A stretch of 8,797 nucleotides of DNA from Cyanobacteria bacterium OH_CDB_20 (lineage in GTDB: Bacteria; Cyanobacteriota; Vampirovibrionia; Gastranaerophilales; Gastranaerophilaceae): assembly GCA_023415935.1 (NCBI GenBank), contig JAEZIX010000006.1:1-8797 (forward strand), in the 5' to 3' direction. The position numbers and the translations under genes were made by a program. Within the stretch, counting starts at the first letter, position 1. Each line of letters opens with the position of its first letter. Below, one piece after another: positions 6,359-8,797 of this stretch. A model generated the notes under the pieces. That model did no database searches, was not told the DNA's origin, and saw nothing but the letters and a program-made list of their open reading frames with translations.

Positions 6359-6706
6359 TTACTTGTCAAAGTATCTTCCAGCTGCTAGGTCAGGATAATT
6401 ATCAATATATTTTTTATCTCTTCTACTATATTCGCTTAAATTTCTTATCTGTAATTTCACTTGTTCCATTTGCTTTTCTAGTAACTTTTCATTCTGCTTG
6501 TCTTGTGCATTAAGTCTTATTAATAAATTTCGTTCTTCTTCCTCTAAAACTTCTTTCTCTAGATTCTGAGCCTTCATCTGCGCTATAATGCTTTCTCTTT
6601 CTTCTCCTATGCGTTGAAATTCATCTACGTTTTCTTCAAGTAATACTCTATTTTGTTCTATGCTCAAATCATAAAGTCTTTTAAAATAGCTTTCTAATTT
6701 TCCCAT
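6359..6706 (-). CDS. FliT/FlgN-like flagellar protein (coiled-coil chaperone type)
   Basis: A 115-residue, highly charged, almost wholly helical protein. It opens with LESYFKRLYDLSIEQNRVLLEENVDEF (4-30), where a short 'L...S..Q...L...D.' helix resembles the N-terminus of FliT/FlgN-type export chaperones. A long coiled coil (about 30-95) follows, then a Tyr-rich tail ending in RYFDK. The tail recalls the short 'Y...G.F.D' ending common in Firmicute FliT-like proteins. In that family the role is to bind late flagellar proteins such as FliD or flagellin-associated proteins in the cytoplasm before secretion. AGGGGAG sits seven bases before the ATG at 6706, overlapping the stop of the LegB-like gene. 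Its place inside a sugar-biosynthesis operon suggests the glycan is made for flagellin. Assignment is by overall pattern, not by a diagnostic motif; a generic coiled-coil protein is the alternative. Confidence 0.6.
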   Translation of the reverse strand: MGKLESYFKRLYDLSIEQNRVLLEENVDEFQRIGEERESIIAQMKAQNLEKEVLEEEERNLLIRLNAQDKQNEKLLEKQMEQVKLQIRNLSEYSRRDKKYIDNYPDLAAGRYFDK

Positions 6707-6718
6707 TTGTAATCTCCC

Positions 6719-7696
6719 CTATACATTATATTCATTATATTTATAGCGGTTTAAATTATTTTTAATCCATTCTGTAGTAAGAGCTAAGCCTTCTTCTAAT
6801 GTAGTTTGTGGTTTGAATCCCGTTAAACTATATAATAAGGTATTATCACCATTTAGGCGATCTACTTCACTATTTACTGGTCTTTTACGTTGTTCATCAC
6901 AAATGATTTGGGCAATAGGATTAATCTGCTGAATCAAGGTATTAGCTAATGTACCGATAGTAATTTCTTTAGAGGTTGCTATATTAATCTCTTTTCCAAT
7001 AGCTTCTGTACACTTAGCAATTTCAATAAAGCCTCTAGCCGTGTCTTTAACAAATACGAAATCTCTTGTTGGTGTAAGAGAACCCAACTTAATTTCCTTA
7101 CATCCAGCTAAAAGCTGCGTAATGATAGTCGGTATAATGGCTCTTGCTGATTGTCTTGGCCCATAGGTATTAAATGGTCTTACAATAGTAAGAGGAATAT
7201 TAAAACTTCTATAGAAGGCTTCTGCCATTCTATCTGCACCTATTTTAGATGCTGAATAAGGCGATTGACCTTGAAATGGATGTTTTTCATCAATAGGTAC
7301 ATATTGGGCCGTTCCATATACTTCCGAAGTAGAAGTTACTAGTACTCTTGATGTGCCTAACTCTCTAGCAGCATTTAGCACATTTAAAGTTCCTTTTATA
7401 TTTGTATCTACATAAGCATCCGGTGCTTGATAACTAAAAGGAATCGCAATAAGTGCTGCTAAATGATACACAGTATCTATTCCTTGCATAGCTTTCTTAA
7501 CAAAATAGGGATCTCTAATATCCCCTGCTACTACTTCTATTTGACTTTTAATCCTTTCTTCTAAACTATCTAGCCATCCCCATGAGTTAAAAGAATTATA
7601 GTAAACAAATGCTCTTACTTCATAGCCTTCTTCTACTAGCTGCTGTGTTAAATGGCTTCCTATAAAACCATCAGCTCCTGTTATTAATACTTTCAT
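6719..7696 (-). CDS. legB: LegB-type NAD-dependent nucleotide-sugar 4,6-dehydratase
   Basis: A 325-residue extended short-chain dehydrogenase. The NAD-binding motif is G7-A-D-G10-F-I-G13, and D59 in GDIRD and HLAAL (78-82) are also typical. The catalytic set is T123-S124-E125 in STSEVYG plus Y147-S-A-S-K151. The Thr-Ser-Glu combination matches GDP-mannose-type 4,6-dehydratases rather than simple epimerases. The segment YNSFNSWGWLD (33-43) is characteristic, as I recall it, of the LegB family. RPFNTYGPRQ and RDFVFV follow as expected. LegB removes water from a nucleotide-linked GlcNAc to give the 4-keto-6-deoxy sugar, the first committed step to legionaminic acid. The CMP-nonulosonate synthetase gene ends three bases upstream, which supports this pathway. 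The ATG at 7696 is preceded by AAGAGGG within the end of that gene. A different NDP-sugar dehydratase or epimerase role is possible. Confidence 0.85.
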   Translation of the reverse strand: MKVLITGADGFIGSHLTQQLVEEGYEVRAFVYYNSFNSWGWLDSLEERIKSQIEVVAGDIRDPYFVKKAMQGIDTVYHLAALIAIPFSYQAPDAYVDTNIKGTLNVLNAARELGTSRVLVTSTSEVYGTAQYVPIDEKHPFQGQSPYSASKIGADRMAEAFYRSFNIPLTIVRPFNTYGPRQSARAIIPTIITQLLAGCKEIKLGSLTPTRDFVFVKDTARGFIEIAKCTEAIGKEINIATSKEITIGTLANTLIQQINPIAQIICDEQRKRPVNSEVDRLNGDNTLLYSLTGFKPQTTLEEGLALTTEWIKNNLNRYKYNEYNV

Positions 7697-7699
7697 CCC

Positions 7700-8485
7700 T
7701 TATCCCTCTTTTCTTATGTTATAGTTTTCTATATGCTCTCTTATACATGCATATGCTGGATATTGTTCATAAAAATATTGAGCAATAACTTGCATTAACT
7801 CTAAATCTTCTTCATGATCAATATCAAGTATAGCTGTATCTTTCATTTCAATTATATCTATCTGACCATCAAAAAGTCCTTTATTAGTTGTGTTTAACAA
7901 GAAATTATTGCGATAAACATACATAGAAGCATTCATATCATATATCTCAGGTGCTTGTTGTCTTGCAGTGAAGTTAGAGTTAATGACTTTTTTAATTTTA
8001 CCTTCTGACCTCATGACCATATTAAAATAAGGATTCCTTCGTGAGTGAGTAACACTGAATACTAAATCTAGATTATCGTTCATTTTTATCTTGTTAATGA
8101 GTTCTTCTATATTTTGAACAGTTCTTAAAGGAGAGGTAATGTCTAAATCTATCACATAATCATATGTCACTTCTTCCATCTGTTCTGCCTTGTCCAAGGT
8201 ATCTCTAATTACATCTATTTTAGAACTGGTATCAGTTGCAAGATCTTCTTCTCTAGGAATATAGATACAAGACATTTGTGTATGTTTAATAAGTTCAATT
8301 AATGCCTCACTATCCGTATTAACTGCTAAATCCATGCGTGTATAATTTTTTATATTTCGTTTCATAAACAACTCAACTGCTGATAAAGTATAGTAAACTA
8401 ATGGATAACCTAAAAATGAGCTTATATTCTTATTTTTAATACCTTTAGATCCCGCTCGTCCGCAAATTGTAAATAATATATTCAT
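7700..8485 (-). CDS. CMP-nonulosonate synthetase (acylneuraminate cytidylyltransferase family)
   Basis: A 261-residue cytidylyltransferase that transfers CMP from CTP to a nine-carbon 2-keto acid sugar, making the donor for glycosyltransferases. The CTP-binding signature is GRAGSKGIKNKN (9-20), slightly different from the classical PARGGSKG because a Cys-Gly pair precedes the Arg. Other family landmarks are DLDITSPLRT (113-122), RRNPYFNM (149-156), APEIYDMNASMYVYR (178-192) and ILDIDHEEDLELM (219-231). Length is near the usual 220-260. With the LegB-like gene three bases downstream, CMP-legionaminic acid (LegF/PtmB role) is the favoured product, but neuraminic or pseudaminic acid cannot be excluded from sequence alone. 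The start ATG overlaps the stop of the upstream oxidoreductase gene as ATGA, indicating coupled translation. Confidence 0.88.
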   Translation of the reverse strand: MNILFTICGRAGSKGIKNKNISSFLGYPLVYYTLSAVELFMKRNIKNYTRMDLAVNTDSEALIELIKHTQMSCIYIPREEDLATDTSSKIDVIRDTLDKAEQMEEVTYDYVIDLDITSPLRTVQNIEELINKIKMNDNLDLVFSVTHSRRNPYFNMVMRSEGKIKKVINSNFTARQQAPEIYDMNASMYVYRNNFLLNTTNKGLFDGQIDIIEMKDTAILDIDHEEDLELMQVIAQYFYEQYPAYACIREHIENYNIRKEG

Positions 8486-8797
8486 CCCATCATCCCTTCA
8501 TTTAATGCAATCTTTAGTGTTTGATAGCCATCCTCAATTGTATTTTCGTTAGGTAGATGCTTGGTAATCAAATCTATAAAATGATTCATTTCATTTAAAT
8601 ACATATCTTCTTCCGGAAGCACTATTTCTTTTTTTTCTTTTCCCTCTATTGTAATAGTTCGTAAAAGGAAATTTCCGGTTAAAACTTCATTTTCTGTATA
8701 TAGTGTTATTTCTCTAGTTGACCTTCTACCAAAATAATCTAGATGCAATTCTATAAATTTATCTTCATATCTAGCAACATAAATAGATATATCATCA
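8482..8797 (-). CDS. Gfo/Idh/MocA-type oxidoreductase, C-terminal part (cut by right edge)
   Basis: The visible 104 residues are open to the right edge and end at a TGA overlapping the next gene. They look like the C-terminal alpha/beta domain of Gfo/Idh/MocA sugar oxidoreductases. A beta-sheet stretch (IYVARYEDKFIELHLDYF, then REITLYTENEVL) is followed by the closing helices DMYLNEMNHFIDLI and ENTIEDGYQTLKIAL; the pattern Y-x-x-E-h-x-x-F-h followed by -DG-x-x-x-L-x-I is typical. The Rossmann NAD-binding half and catalytic E-K-P motif are beyond the edge, so this rests on the tail alone. A TTG at 8748 is in frame but lies within the domain, so it is not the true start. Gene order implies a role in modifying the nonulosonate precursor, which is inference. 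Confidence 0.7.
   Translation of the reverse strand, partial: DDISIYVARYEDKFIELHLDYFGRRSTREITLYTENEVLTGNFLLRTITIEGKEKKEIVLPEEDMYLNEMNHFIDLITKHLPNENTIEDGYQTLKIALNEGMMG

Noticed and set aside
1..8797. CRISPR array, insertion sequence, tRNA or rRNA, riboswitch
   Set aside because: I saw no regularly spaced repeats, transposase-like protein, terminal inverted repeats or structured RNA outside the single terminator hairpin; nearly all of the window is coding.

Overview
The window is low-GC DNA with strong AGGAGG-type ribosome sites and very tight gene packing, which suggests a Firmicute of the class Clostridia, possibly a motile Lachnospirales-type anaerobe. This placement is inferred from composition and protein style, not from a marker gene. 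Every supportable gene lies on the minus strand, so transcription runs from the right edge to the left edge. The content looks like a flagellin (or other surface protein) glycosylation island.

Right to left, the first block is sugar-nucleotide chemistry. It holds the C-terminal end of a Gfo/Idh/MocA-type oxidoreductase (right edge to 8482), a CMP-nonulosonate (sialic, legionaminic or pseudaminic acid type) cytidylyltransferase (8485-7700) and a LegB-type NAD-dependent nucleotide-sugar 4,6-dehydratase (7696-6719). These point to a legionaminic-acid-like nine-carbon sugar whose synthase, aminotransferase and hydrolysing epimerase are not in the window.

The middle block begins with a small coiled-coil FliT/FlgN-like flagellar protein (6706-6359), the main clue that the glycan goes onto flagella. 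After it come an unusual polysaccharide-deacetylase-like protein with an unrecognised C-terminal region (6344-4998), a class I SAM methyltransferase (4984-4199) and a second small helical protein (4169-3819). Two glycosyltransferases follow: a CgeB-like GT-B enzyme (3717-2530) and a GT-A family 2 enzyme with a TPR tail (2513-1449). Gaps up to this point are 3 to 30 bases, or overlaps, except for one 101-base gap at 3718-3818, so the block reads as one operon. A hairpin terminator lies just after it (1376-1420).

The left block has its own promoter (1296-1325). It encodes a LicC/PntC-like CTP-dependent nucleotidyltransferase (1240-527) and the N-terminal 164 residues of a HisC-like PLP enzyme (494 to the left edge). 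Together they could make a CDP-activated amino-alcohol phosphate or aminophosphonate to decorate the same glycan. The least explained parts are the deacetylase-like protein with its methyltransferase and small-helical-protein neighbours, and the PLP enzyme/cytidylyltransferase pair.
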